Source: Bacteroidota bacterium
GTDB taxonomy: Bacteria; Bacteroidota; Bacteroidia; Chitinophagales; Chitinophagaceae
NCBI GenBank assembly: GCA_030706605.1
Contig: JAUZOE010000018.1
Span: 1 to 64,000 of the forward strand
DNA: 64,000 nucleotides
Direction of reading: 5' to 3'
Position 1 is the stretch's first letter. Every line of letters starts with the position of its first letter. This document shows, piece after piece, positions 36,317 to 46,508 of this stretch. The notes beneath the pieces are model-generated. The model saw only the letters and a program-made list of their open reading frames with translations, searched no databases and was not told the origin of the DNA. The position numbers and the translations under genes were made by a program.

Positions 36317-36472
36317 ATGATTGACAAAAAGCCAATACCCGGATATAGACGAGTACGAGGCACAAAATGTTTTTTTGTCCCTGCCGAAACTTTCCCGGAA
36401 ACACATTGGATTTTTAAAGATAAAGCTCTTGAACTCAGAAAAACATATAACCTTATCGACACTTTGAAATGA
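36317..36472 (+). CDS. Putative 51-aa basic protein
   Basis: A short ORF from ATG 36317 with a weak purine-rich site (gcgag) just ahead of the start. The peptide is basic and aromatic-rich (IPGYRRVRGTKCFFVPAETF, THWIFKDKALELRKTYNLID) and looks like a folded small protein rather than noise. No family recognised. It sits between the monooxygenase and the hydrolase genes on the same strand. Confidence 0.4.
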   Translation: MIDKKPIPGYRRVRGTKCFFVPAETFPETHWIFKDKALELRKTYNLIDTLK

Positions 36473-36562
36473 TATTTCGGATCATTTAATTTTATCAAAT
36501 AACAGTTAATCATTTTAGAGTAAAATAAAAATAAAACTACTTTTGCTGCACATTATCAGATT

Positions 36563-37984
36563 ATGAAAGCAGGCCATTTCATTGAGTTAGCACTACTATT
36601 CTTTTACCCTATTTCATGCGCCGGTAATACAGATAGAGTAAATTCAGCAAGTAATAATATAGATACCACACTTATAGTAAAGACCTCTGTAGCCGATACC
36701 TTTACAACGGGAAAAGTAATTACACAGGTTTCTTGCCTTGGAGATGCAACGGAAACTTATGCTCTTTATCTCCCCGAAAACAGCAATAACGAAGCATTGC
36801 CCGTTATTTATTTTTTCGATCCACATGGCGATGGCGAGCTTCCTTTAAATAAATACAAAGCATTAGCAGATCGGTATCATTATATTTTGATCGGGAGCAA
36901 TAAATCAAAAAATGGAAACAATTTCACAGATGGGGATCGCACCTGGAATCTCTTATCTGATGATTTAAAGGCCCGCCTGAGCATTAATGAAAACCGCCTT
37001 TATACCTGTGGGTTTTCAGGCGGCGCCAAGGTAGCCACTTATCTCGCATTACACCACCCGGAGATAAAAGGAGTGATAGCCAATGGCGCCGGACTGCCTG
37101 ATATAATGAATGCCGGTAATTTTAATTTTAGCTATACTGCTATTGCCGGTGAGGGAGATATGAATATGACTGACCTGGTTGCCATTACCAGCGGTCTCGA
37201 TAAAACAAAGACAAGGCACCGGATTATTTTTTTTGACGGCATACATGAATGGGCGCCTGAAAATACTATGAATATTGCCTTCGAAGGATTCAATTTAGAT
37301 GCAATGCAAGAAAATTTAATTTCCCGGAACGATACATTGATTCATCATTTCATTACTGAAAACAAAAAAAGAATTGCTGATTACGTAAATGCCCATCAAT
37401 TTTTAAAAGCACAGGAAGTCTGTAAATATTCTATCAGTATGCTGGATGATGTTTCTGCTGAAGTGGATTGGTTCAATAAAAAAGAAGTTTTCCTTACCGG
37501 CAATGCTATTTATCAAAAGCAAGCCCTTGCAGCACAAAATTTATTGCAGAAAGAGCAACATATTAAAGAGACTTATCAACAACAGTTTCAGCAGGGTGAT
37601 ATGAATTACTGGACCCAAACAATTGCAGATGTAAAATCAAAAGCGAAAGCGCCTACGCCTGAGGGGGCCATGTACCAGCGTTTAGAAGCTTATTTGTCGC
37701 TGGCATTTTATTCTATCAGCAACCAGCTTATTAATGGACAACAAAATAAAGAAGCACAACATTTTGTAACGCTATATAAAATGGTAGATGCTACTAACAG
37801 TGAGGCCTGGTATTTCTCTGCAATTCTTAATGCCCGAAACAATGATAGCAAAGCAGCCACCAATGATTTACTCAACGCAATTGCACTTGGCTTTAGAGAT
37901 AAAACCCGTTTGATGCAGCAAGTTGAATTTAAAAATCAAAACGCACCGATTAACCTGGGGGAAATTGAAAACAAAATAAAATAA
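36563..37984 (+). CDS. Alpha/beta-hydrolase-like lipoprotein
   Basis: A 473-residue exported protein with a lipobox (YPISCAGN, Cys19). Residues about 60-250 resemble an esterase-type alpha/beta hydrolase: LPVIYFFDPHGDGELPLN, LYTCGFSGGAKVATYLALHH with the nucleophile elbow GFSGG (Ser152), and a possible catalytic His in FFDGIHEWAPEN. The C-terminal 200 residues are helical and TPR-like. The substrate is unknown; an ester at the cell surface is likely. Confidence 0.75.
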   Translation: MKAGHFIELALLFFYPISCAGNTDRVNSASNNIDTTLIVKTSVADTFTTGKVITQVSCLGDATETYALYLPENSNNEALPVIYFFDPHGDGELPLNKYKALADRYHYILIGSNKSKNGNNFTDGDRTWNLLSDDLKARLSINENRLYTCGFSGGAKVATYLALHHPEIKGVIANGAGLPDIMNAGNFNFSYTAIAGEGDMNMTDLVAITSGLDKTKTRHRIIFFDGIHEWAPENTMNIAFEGFNLDAMQENLISRNDTLIHHFITENKKRIADYVNAHQFLKAQEVCKYSISMLDDVSAEVDWFNKKEVFLTGNAIYQKQALAAQNLLQKEQHIKETYQQQFQQGDMNYWTQTIADVKSKAKAPTPEGAMYQRLEAYLSLAFYSISNQLINGQQNKEAQHFVTLYKMVDATNSEAWYFSAILNARNNDSKAATNDLLNAIALGFRDKTRLMQQVEFKNQNAPINLGEIENKIK

Positions 37985-38192
37985 ATAAAAAGGCCTCAAT
38001 TATTGTTTGCAGTACTAAAGGCAATAAAATTCATTTACTTTTAAATGTAAAAATCTGGTATGAGTAGGTTATTTTTAATTTCAGGCCTTGTATATCCTCA
38101 AAAAGTAAGGTTGTCAGGAAAAGTCTGATACAAGCTAAAAAAGTTGCTAATACCCGGTATAAATGCCAATATATTAACTCAATTAAAAAGGT

Positions 38193-39890
38193 ATGAAAAA
38201 GAAATATTTTGCTACCCTGATGGGTTTAATCACATTTTTATTCATATGGTTTTATGCAGGCAGTCAGAAAAAGAAAATAGTTGAGAGCAAAGATAAAAGG
38301 CCAAATATTGTTTTGATTCTTGCAGATGACTTAGGATATTCAGATATAGGTTGTTATGGAGGAGAGATTCATACCCCTAACCTGGATTATCTTGCATCGA
38401 ATGGATTAAGATTTACAAGGTTTTACAATACTTCCCGGTGTTGCCCTACACGCGCATCTTTGCTTACAGGACTATATAATCAACAGGCAGGTATAGGAGA
38501 AATGACAACAGACAGAAGTGAGCCTGGTTACCGTGGATATCTTACTGAGAATACAGTCACCCTTGCCGAAGTATTAAAATCAGCAGGGTATCACACAGCT
38601 ATGTCAGGCAAATGGCACGTATCAAATACTATAGAACAGCCGACAAAAGAAGATCAATTAAAATGGCTGAATCATCAGGCATATCATCCCTTCTTCTCAC
38701 CAGTCGAACAATACCCAATAAATCGGGGTTTTGAAAAATATTATGGAAATATTTTTGGTGTGGTTGATTATTTTGACCCTTTTAGTTTGGTAAACGGATC
38801 TACACCAGTAGAATCAGTTCCCAAAAATTACTATCATACTGATGCAATCAATGACACGGCTGTTAGTTACATAAAACAATTTAGCAAAGAAGACAAACCA
38901 TTCTTTCTGTATGTTGCTGAAACGGCGCCCCACTGGCCTTTAATGGCTTTGCCTGAAGACATAAAAAAATATAAAGATACTTACAAAGTGGGATGGGAGG
39001 CCATACGTGAAGCAAGATATAATCGGATGATAGAAAAAGGTATCATTGATCCGAAAGATGCTCCATTATCTCCAAGAATAGAGCAGGAATTAAGTTGGAA
39101 AAATAATCCTGATAAAGAATGGGATGCGAGAGCAATGGCAGTCCATGCCGCCATGGTCGACAGAATGGACCAGGGAATTGGCAGGATTATTAATGCTTTA
39201 AAGCAAACAGGCAAACTTGATAATACTGTTATTTTATTTTTAAGTGATAATGGTGCCAGCCCGGAAAATTGTATGCAATATGGTCCTGGATTTGACCGTC
39301 CCGGAGAAACAAGAGATGGACTAAAAATATCTTATCCGGTAAATAAGGAGGTACTACCTGGGCCTGAAACCACATTTGCTTCAATAGGTGAACGATGGGC
39401 TAACGTTGCGAATACTCCTTATCGTTATGCGAAGGCTCAATCTTATGAAGGTGGTATTCATACACCGATGATTGCCTTCTGGCCTGAAAAAATAAAAGCC
39501 AAAGGCAAACTGAATAACCATCTGGGACATGTTATGGATTTTATGGCTACGTTTATTGAAATTGCTAAGACGGCTTACCCCAAAACCTACCAGGGTCATC
39601 TTATCACACCTACTTCGGGTATTAGTTTATTACCTGTCTTTGAAGGAAAAGAACAGAAGGTACATGACACCTTATTTAACGAACATTTCAGAGCAAGGTA
39701 CATAAGGGATAATGAATGGAAACTGGTGTCTCTTTCAGGAGATACCACCTGGCATTTATACAGAATTAATAAAGATCAAACTGAGTTGAATGATTTGTCT
39801 GCTAAATATCCTGACGTCGTAAAAGTACTTTCAGAAAAATGGAGGCAATGGGCCAATATTCACCAGGTATTCCCAAAGCCAGGGAAATAA
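38193..39890 (+). CDS. Secreted arylsulfatase-type sulfatase
   Basis: A 565-residue sulfatase with an N-terminal signal or anchor (LMGLITFLFIWFYAGS). The formylglycine signature SRCCPTRASLLTG is present, with Cys83 as the residue to be converted. Metal site parts are NIVLILADDLGYSDIG and FLSDNGASPEN, and SGKWHVS carries the family Lys and His. It hydrolyses sulfate esters, probably on a glycan; family S1. A maturation enzyme is not in this window. The alpha-galactosidase gene follows 22 bases later, so both likely act on the same sulfated galactoside. Confidence 0.9.
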   Translation: MKKKYFATLMGLITFLFIWFYAGSQKKKIVESKDKRPNIVLILADDLGYSDIGCYGGEIHTPNLDYLASNGLRFTRFYNTSRCCPTRASLLTGLYNQQAGIGEMTTDRSEPGYRGYLTENTVTLAEVLKSAGYHTAMSGKWHVSNTIEQPTKEDQLKWLNHQAYHPFFSPVEQYPINRGFEKYYGNIFGVVDYFDPFSLVNGSTPVESVPKNYYHTDAINDTAVSYIKQFSKEDKPFFLYVAETAPHWPLMALPEDIKKYKDTYKVGWEAIREARYNRMIEKGIIDPKDAPLSPRIEQELSWKNNPDKEWDARAMAVHAAMVDRMDQGIGRIINALKQTGKLDNTVILFLSDNGASPENCMQYGPGFDRPGETRDGLKISYPVNKEVLPGPETTFASIGERWANVANTPYRYAKAQSYEGGIHTPMIAFWPEKIKAKGKLNNHLGHVMDFMATFIEIAKTAYPKTYQGHLITPTSGISLLPVFEGKEQKVHDTLFNEHFRARYIRDNEWKLVSLSGDTTWHLYRINKDQTELNDLSAKYPDVVKVLSEKWRQWANIHQVFPKPGK

Positions 39891-39912
39891 TAATTTAAAA
39901 AGGAAAATAATC

Positions 39913-42159
39913 ATGAAAAAATTAATCCCTTTTGCTGATACTTTTTTGTCGGTAATAAATTTTCAAAAAGTTCAAAATAATTGGAACTACAAAAAATCTA
40001 AGAGCATTATTACTAAGAGGATAGCTGTTCTATTTCTGATTGTACTATTTAGTTGCTTAGGGAATATTTCAGCTCAAAATTATTATCGCTTAAACGGTAA
40101 TGATATGATCCTTGACAATGGAAAAGTAATTAGAAATATAAAGCTTTCACAGGATAGCATTTATTCTTATAAATTCTCAATAGATGAAAAAGAAAAAAAC
40201 TTTATTGGGAAAAGTAGGGAATTTTCATTTTTTTTAAATGATAAAAATATTGACGGTTTCAGCGGATGGAAATTATTATCGACAAAAGAAATCAAAGATG
40301 ACCATTCAGGGAAAGGCCTGAGTATTAAAATTAAAGGAACAAAAGAGTGGAATAATATAACACTTGAGCTAAATTATTTGCTATACCCTGATCTTGCATT
40401 AGTCAGGAAATGGATCAATATAATTAATACGGGTAAGAATGAGGTCAAAATTGAAGCATTAAATGTAGAGGATTTGGAAACAAAACTTTCGGATACTCAT
40501 TCAGTGGTTTATGAGAATTATGGCAGGATGAAACACCTCGGGCGATTTGTCGGGAATTGGGATGACCCCGTTGTAGTGGTTCATGACGCCAGTGCGAGGC
40601 GGGGAATTGCTTTGGGTAATGAAGCCCCGGGAGTTGTAAAGCGAACCGCATTCCATACGAAAGATAGGAATGTTGAAATAGGACTAACTCATCCCGGGCA
40701 AAGTTACCCTTTCCGAAAATGGCTGAAGCCTTCTGAAAGTTGGGAAAGCCCTAAAACTTTTATTAGCCTGTATAAAAATTCGGATAATGGCTTTGAAGAA
40801 ATTAATAATACCATCAATGAATTTGTTGTCAAATACATGCAGCCGAGAATCATTAAGTTAAAAGATAAACCAGGTTTTGTATATAATACCTGGTATCCGT
40901 TTCGATCGTCCGTTAATGATTCTCTTATCCGAAAAGTTGCCAAAGCAGCATCAGAATGCGGCATACAGGAATTTATAATTGATGACGGATGGCAGGTGAA
41001 TGAAAATTCAAAACCCAATGACTCTGGCTGGGGGCATAATTATGGTGATTGGCTGGTTGATAAAAATAAATTTCCTAACGGAATAAAACCGGTTTTTGAT
41101 TACATCCATTCTCTTGGAATGAAACCCGGGTTATGGATAAGTGTTGCTACCGCAACAGGAGACTCAAAAGTATTTAAAGAGCATCCCGAATGGTTTACAG
41201 TGAATAAGTTTAACAAACATGGAAACCTGCATACTGCTACCCCAAACCAGGTTTATACGGCCTGCCTGGCAACCGGCTGGTTTGATTATATCAAAAATAA
41301 AATTCTCAAATATGTGAATGACTATGGATTAGCTTATGTGAAGCTTGATTTATCTGTTGTAGCAAGTGCTTATGTAAATGATGATAACATATCAGGCTGC
41401 TATGCTTTAAACCATCCTTTTCATAAAGATCATAATGAGTCATTTTTAGCTATTTATGAACGTCTTTCAAAATTAATAGATGAATTACATGAACAGGCTC
41501 CCGGCCTGTTTGTAGACTACACTTTTGAGACAGCTGGCAGACTTCAATTAATGGATTACGCAATTGCTGAACATGCCGAAGGAAATTGGTTGTCAAACTT
41601 TGAAGACTCTTTTCCATTAGGAGAACTACGTGTAAGGCAAATGGCCTGGTGGCGCTCGCCTGCTTTGCCTGCAAGTTCGCTTGTAATCGGGAATTTATCG
41701 ATGGATAGGAAGAATTTTGATTTTTCTTTAAAATCATTAATAGGGACCCTTCCAATTGTATTAGGTGACCCCCGTAAATTATCAGCAGAAGAAAGGGTTG
41801 GATTAAAAAAATGGTCATTATGGATGCAAGAGATGCAGAAAAAATATAACTATATGAACTATCGAAAAGATTTGCCTGGATTCGGAGAGCCACAGGAAGG
41901 AGCTTATGATGGTTGGATGAGAATAAATTTTGAAAATAAAACCGGTGGAATTTTTGGCATTTTTCGCCAGGGTGCATTAGAGGATTCACGCCAGGTATTT
42001 CTTGATGATCTTATACCGGATTCAAATTATGTTATCAAACTTGCTCCTGATGGACAAGAAGTTTATAAGGCAACCGGTAAAGAAATTATGGAAAAAGGAT
42101 TCCAGGTAAAGATGGATAGCTTATACCAAGGTAAAATTTTCGAAGTCGGACCGGAATGA
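39913..42159 (+). CDS. GH36-type alpha-galactosidase, secreted
   Basis: A 748-residue glycoside hydrolase of family GH36 (melibiase). The signal segment lies at residues about 36-55 (RIAVLFLIVLFSCLGNISAQ), so the true start may be an internal codon. A beta-rich N-terminal domain is followed by the TIM barrel, with FVYNTWYPFRSS, EFIIDDGWQVN, LGMKPGLWIS and YVKLDLSV, where the Asp of KLD is the likely nucleophile. It removes alpha-linked galactose or a related sugar. It pairs with the sulfatase upstream. Confidence 0.88.
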   Translation: MKKLIPFADTFLSVINFQKVQNNWNYKKSKSIITKRIAVLFLIVLFSCLGNISAQNYYRLNGNDMILDNGKVIRNIKLSQDSIYSYKFSIDEKEKNFIGKSREFSFFLNDKNIDGFSGWKLLSTKEIKDDHSGKGLSIKIKGTKEWNNITLELNYLLYPDLALVRKWINIINTGKNEVKIEALNVEDLETKLSDTHSVVYENYGRMKHLGRFVGNWDDPVVVVHDASARRGIALGNEAPGVVKRTAFHTKDRNVEIGLTHPGQSYPFRKWLKPSESWESPKTFISLYKNSDNGFEEINNTINEFVVKYMQPRIIKLKDKPGFVYNTWYPFRSSVNDSLIRKVAKAASECGIQEFIIDDGWQVNENSKPNDSGWGHNYGDWLVDKNKFPNGIKPVFDYIHSLGMKPGLWISVATATGDSKVFKEHPEWFTVNKFNKHGNLHTATPNQVYTACLATGWFDYIKNKILKYVNDYGLAYVKLDLSVVASAYVNDDNISGCYALNHPFHKDHNESFLAIYERLSKLIDELHEQAPGLFVDYTFETAGRLQLMDYAIAEHAEGNWLSNFEDSFPLGELRVRQMAWWRSPALPASSLVIGNLSMDRKNFDFSLKSLIGTLPIVLGDPRKLSAEERVGLKKWSLWMQEMQKKYNYMNYRKDLPGFGEPQEGAYDGWMRINFENKTGGIFGIFRQGALEDSRQVFLDDLIPDSNYVIKLAPDGQEVYKATGKEIMEKGFQVKMDSLYQGKIFEVGPE

Positions 42160-42195
42160 TTCATTATATTTTGATTCAGCCGGTTTAAAGTACCC

Positions 42196-44649
42196 CTATT
42201 CATGAGAGATATTGCCATTACCCGCTGGCATTAGCCAAACTTCTGCTATCTGCACTCCTCTTCCACTACCACCTCGCCCGGGGGGCCTGTTCCATCTAAG
42301 TCTTAATTCCCCTGTCTTTGTTGCTTCTTCTGGAATATCATATTCTAGAGGCTGAAAGTTCATATTTTTAGGTTGCATGGATTGAATTTCAAATTTATTA
42401 TTTGCTATCAATCTTATATCAGTCTTCGATTCTGGTCCATAAATAACTTTGAGGCGATAATGGATATTTTTATCCAAATCCGGATAAAACATTTCCAAGG
42501 GATAGTCATGCAAAGTTTCTGCATATGTATATGATGAGATACGGGCTATATAATTCCTTTGTACTACCATGCCCGATAAAGGGGCCCTTTGAAATGCAGG
42601 ATCTTCAGTATAAACTGAACCCTGGACAAGATGAGGTTCTGTCCCCTGCTTACCCAAATCATCATAGAAACCACCTGCCCCCGGATTACTCCAGTTTAAT
42701 ATATTATTGATCTCGCGCAAACGATCCTTCTCATTTGTGAGCGCCATGATTTCAGAAAAACGTTTAAGCAACCAGGGCGCATTATTTAAAGGAAAATCAA
42801 TTAGGTCCAGGTTGGCTCCGCGACGTACTGCAATTGCCTTATAGCGGGGTACACTCAATTGCATATGGATGCTTTGAAAGAGCGCTTCGGCAAGTTCGAA
42901 AACGCGGGCACGGGTATCTTCTGAAGGCAACATATCTGGTTTTGCCAGTGCAGCATCAGCTTTTGTTATAGCTACTAAACTTCCTATCAGGGGAGCCCGT
43001 CCCAGAAATTCTAAAGCCTTTTCTTCCTGCGCCGTTTCCTCTATAAGCCTGTTACGATCAGTGGCATCATAGTAAGCCCGGTAAAGAGCTTCCTGGAATC
43101 TCCAATTGTGTAGCATTGATGGTGTAGCTGAATGTTCCAGTTCCTGAAATTGTAATAATGTAGTTTGTACCCCCTGGTTATTTATGAGAGGCCCTCTCCA
43201 ATTACGTTCTAAACTTAACAATCCCTGGGCAAAAGGTTCTTCAACATTAGTACCTATAAAATATCTGCTATACTCACGAAGAATGTCCGTAACATTTTCA
43301 TCGGGGTCCCAACCCAATCCACTCCAGATGAATTTATTCACATCATCATTACAACCTTCAGAATAAGTAAGAAATCCATATGCTGCATAAGGTTGCAATC
43401 TTTTAAATATTGCTGATTCATCCACAGGACGGGGATTTATAGGCTCCCGGTTTAGTGTTGCCACATAGGCAAAATCCCAATTGGGTACCGGGTACTGTGC
43501 CCAGGCTGAGTGAGTGATGTCCGGGTAAAATCGTATTTTATATCTCTTGGGTATCTTAGCACGAAAATTTTCAATAGTTTCACTTTGTTGCGGACCAAAG
43601 ACAACTCCTTCCAACCAATCAGGTTCTGCTTTCATGATATCATAAAATTCATTCATCCACTCCGAATTAAACCCTTGCGGCGACATCCACATTTTGGCTC
43701 CGGGATGCAAATTTTTCAATTGTTCAGCTTGTTTTTGAAGCATTGGGAACAAATCTTTCGGCGCAGTATGCCCCGGATCTCCCCCGGGAACAAATACAGC
43801 ATCTACCCTTGGTAACTGACGAAGCACATCGCCCCAATCTTTTAATGCCTTATTTACGGTAGCTTTATTTCCATAGTCCTTTTCCATAGCAGGATACCAA
43901 ACCCAACACTCTATTCCGTACTCTTTTGCTAAGCGGGACATTTCGATCATCATTTTCATAGGAGCCAACGGAAAGTGAGGACTATCCCTATCATCATCAG
44001 AAACGGGGGGAATCAATTCAATTGCATTTGTGCCGAATACGACAAGGTCGCGAATATATTGCTCCCACATGGGAACCGACCATCCATCATATGCATTCGT
44101 TTTTGGACGATACCCTAATTGATGACCTCTCAAAGCATAACGTGGTGCAGATGATAAATCAATTTTATGAGAAAGTGAAACTGTATCCCTGGAGTAGTCC
44201 ATCAATCGAAGAAGTCTGCCCGCACCGAAAAGTACCCCACGGGCATCATTACCTGCAACTACTATTACCCCTGATTCAAGAGTAACAATCCGGTAACCTT
44301 CAGCCTTGTCATTACCGTCATCCTTAAGTTTTTCTGCAAGTGTAGGAAAAGAATGAATTAAATTTTTACGTTGTCCTAAAACTATTCCTATAGTGCCTTT
44401 TTCAGGCAGTTTAATTGAAACAGGCCAACGTACACGACATCGCTTTTCAACTTCATCGAGTAACATTTCTGACGCTTTCATTTCAGGACCACTCATTCCC
44501 GGAGCAAGGGTAAGAACGGCGGAAGAAAGATTAATTCCTGAAAACTGGGAAGAGGGAGTACCTGGTTCGTGAACATTCGTTTGTGCAAAAGCAAACCCGA
44601 AACCAAAACATGAAATCATAATAATGATGCTGAATTTTATTCTGGTCAT
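42196..44649 (-). CDS. Secreted GH67N-like putative glycoside hydrolase
   Basis: An 817-residue exported protein with a signal peptide (IIIMISCFGFGFAFAQ). Residues about 35-165 resemble the N-terminal alpha/beta domain of GH67/GH20 enzymes (MKASEMLLDEVEKRCRVRWP, GVIVVAGNDARGVLFGAGRL). A TIM-barrel-like part follows (RYALRGHQLGYRPKTNAYDG, WEQYIRDLVVFGTNAIELIP, CWVWYPAMEKDYG, VDAVFVPGGDPGHT). Catalytic residues are not identified. Hexuronide or N-acetylhexosaminide cleavage is plausible. It is 124 bases downstream of an MFS transporter gene, probably one transcript. Confidence 0.65.
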   Translation of the reverse strand: MTRIKFSIIIMISCFGFGFAFAQTNVHEPGTPSSQFSGINLSSAVLTLAPGMSGPEMKASEMLLDEVEKRCRVRWPVSIKLPEKGTIGIVLGQRKNLIHSFPTLAEKLKDDGNDKAEGYRIVTLESGVIVVAGNDARGVLFGAGRLLRLMDYSRDTVSLSHKIDLSSAPRYALRGHQLGYRPKTNAYDGWSVPMWEQYIRDLVVFGTNAIELIPPVSDDDRDSPHFPLAPMKMMIEMSRLAKEYGIECWVWYPAMEKDYGNKATVNKALKDWGDVLRQLPRVDAVFVPGGDPGHTAPKDLFPMLQKQAEQLKNLHPGAKMWMSPQGFNSEWMNEFYDIMKAEPDWLEGVVFGPQQSETIENFRAKIPKRYKIRFYPDITHSAWAQYPVPNWDFAYVATLNREPINPRPVDESAIFKRLQPYAAYGFLTYSEGCNDDVNKFIWSGLGWDPDENVTDILREYSRYFIGTNVEEPFAQGLLSLERNWRGPLINNQGVQTTLLQFQELEHSATPSMLHNWRFQEALYRAYYDATDRNRLIEETAQEEKALEFLGRAPLIGSLVAITKADAALAKPDMLPSEDTRARVFELAEALFQSIHMQLSVPRYKAIAVRRGANLDLIDFPLNNAPWLLKRFSEIMALTNEKDRLREINNILNWSNPGAGGFYDDLGKQGTEPHLVQGSVYTEDPAFQRAPLSGMVVQRNYIARISSYTYAETLHDYPLEMFYPDLDKNIHYRLKVIYGPESKTDIRLIANNKFEIQSMQPKNMNFQPLEYDIPEEATKTGELRLRWNRPPGRGGSGRGVQIAEVWLMPAGNGNISHE

Positions 44650-44773
44650 AATCCTATATTGTTATAAGTGAATAAATCGCAGGTATATAAGGATATATTT
44701 TTCACCTCTGTCCATAATGCGGGCATTCATAGATTATCGCTGAATTCAGATTTAGCAAAATTGCTATTTAATA

Positions 44774-46018
44774 TCAATCATCAGCAGTTTTGTTGATATA
44801 TTTAGGACGAAGCACCCCAAGCAATAAGACAATTGCGGCCAGTACTACTATACTCAGAATGGCAAAATCTTTTCCTAAAGAACCAGAATCAGCAGCTTCG
44901 CCTAACAAGGTCGTTATGAATGCACCGGACGATATCCCTACCAGGTTCATTAAACCATAACCTGTAGCACGGTGGCGTGGCGATGCAAACTGGCACAAAA
45001 TCGGCATATTATTCACATCAAAAATACCGAATCCTAATCCAAATCCGATTGCACCGATAATAATAGGTACAATACTACCTCCCAAACCGAGAAGTAATAA
45101 GGATGGAATAGTCAAACCCAAACCAATTGAACTGGTATACATTCTTCCGCGTAAGTTGCGCTGAACCCATCTGTCGGAAATGTACCCACCTAGTACTACG
45201 CCTATCAATGAAGAAAGTGACAAGGTTATAGTTGCTAATGGACCTGCATAATCCATTTTGATATGTAACGTGGAAGATATCAAGGTAGGTAACCAGTTCT
45301 TAGCTGCCCATCCCGGGAAACTGGGTGCTGCAAAATAAAATAAGATTACCCAAAAAGAAACACTTCGCAATAAGGTTCCCATTCCTTTTATAGCAGTAGA
45401 AAACTCCTGGAGAAAAGTTCCTTCAACGTGTTTTTCATTTTCATCATTTCGTTTTTCTTTTAAAAAGAGTATTAAAATCAGGCTGTAAATGATGCCAATA
45501 AGCCCAAAACCATGGAAAGTAGTTTGCCAGGTAAAGTTCGTTGCAGACATAGATCCAAACCCGCCAAATGCCTGGCCGAGGTAAATTCCGGTCATGTGAA
45601 TCCCTACCGCCAATGATCGGGTTTTCCCCTGGTGGTAATCTACAATCAGAGCCAGCCCAGCAGGCATATAAAATGCTTCGCTAACTCCCATGATACCCCG
45701 TAAAATATAGAGTTGATTGAAACTGGTTGCATATCCCATCAATAAAGTAACAGCAGACCAAACAAAAAGACTGCCAACGATCAACATTTTTCGATTAATC
45801 CTGTCTGCAATTAACCCCGACACAGGACTCATAAAAGCATATATCCACAAAAAAATTGCCATCAATCTGCCGAAGTTGGCAGCACTATCCAATTCGGCAA
45901 AGTTGACCATCATGGATTGTTTCATAGTAGCAAGCATCTGTCGATCGAGGTAATTCAAAAATGCCACACCCCATAAAAGTGAAACAACTACCCAAGGGTA
46001 AATTTTCTTATTCTTCAT
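44774..46018 (-). CDS. MFS transporter (anion:cation symporter-like)
   Basis: A 414-residue inner-membrane transporter with 12 predicted spans. The phrase LNYLDRQMLATM near the N-terminus and PVSGLIADRINRKMLIVG in loop 2-3 are typical of the ACS branch, which takes up hexuronates and sugar acids. The second half has GGYISDRWVQRNLRGRM. Adjacent to the GH67N-like gene on the same strand, it would import the released sugar acid. No regulator is nearby. Confidence 0.88.
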   Translation of the reverse strand: MKNKKIYPWVVVSLLWGVAFLNYLDRQMLATMKQSMMVNFAELDSAANFGRLMAIFLWIYAFMSPVSGLIADRINRKMLIVGSLFVWSAVTLLMGYATSFNQLYILRGIMGVSEAFYMPAGLALIVDYHQGKTRSLAVGIHMTGIYLGQAFGGFGSMSATNFTWQTTFHGFGLIGIIYSLILILFLKEKRNDENEKHVEGTFLQEFSTAIKGMGTLLRSVSFWVILFYFAAPSFPGWAAKNWLPTLISSTLHIKMDYAGPLATITLSLSSLIGVVLGGYISDRWVQRNLRGRMYTSSIGLGLTIPSLLLLGLGGSIVPIIIGAIGFGLGFGIFDVNNMPILCQFASPRHRATGYGLMNLVGISSGAFITTLLGEAADSGSLGKDFAILSIVVLAAIVLLLGVLRPKYINKTADD

Positions 46019-46508
46019 GTATACTACTATTTATAAATTAATTATCAAGTTTAGCAATCGGTAAAATCAGGATACTCAATATACTAATCAAACTCAGGTA
46101 TAAATTTGTTTCCCTTTTTAAGTATCTGTTATTAATAATTGGTAATTTTTTGAATCCTTTTCTATCGTAAATAAGCACTTTGACTTTGTCGAAGATAATT
46201 TTTTTCTTTCACCTTTAACATTATGGCCGCACAAAATATTTAAAATCTGCCAGAGTGATTTAAAGGCATAGATGTCATCCGTATTCTATTTGATTTATTC
46301 CCAGATTTAATTAAGGCGCATAGCCCTATCCGTTATTAAAAATTACAGATTCTCTCCGTTTCAATTTCGCTTCATAAAATAATTATAAACATTTGCCCTG
46401 AAATAATCTTAAATGATTCTTCAAAAGGCTACAATGCAAAGTCATTTTTTTATAAATGAAATATTTTGCCCATACTAAACTGAATCAAGCTCGGTATCAA
46501 CAAACCAA
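46019..46508. other. Intergenic region without visible gene
   Basis: About 490 AT-rich bases upstream of the MFS gene and downstream of the cupin gene. No gene, repeat or convincing hairpin seen. It must hold the promoter of the leftward MFS-GH operon. Confidence 0.5.

Noticed and set aside
41450-41989. 179-codon minus-strand ORF within the GH36 gene
   Set aside because: Antisense to conserved catalytic-domain sequence; no start signal or protein-like pattern.
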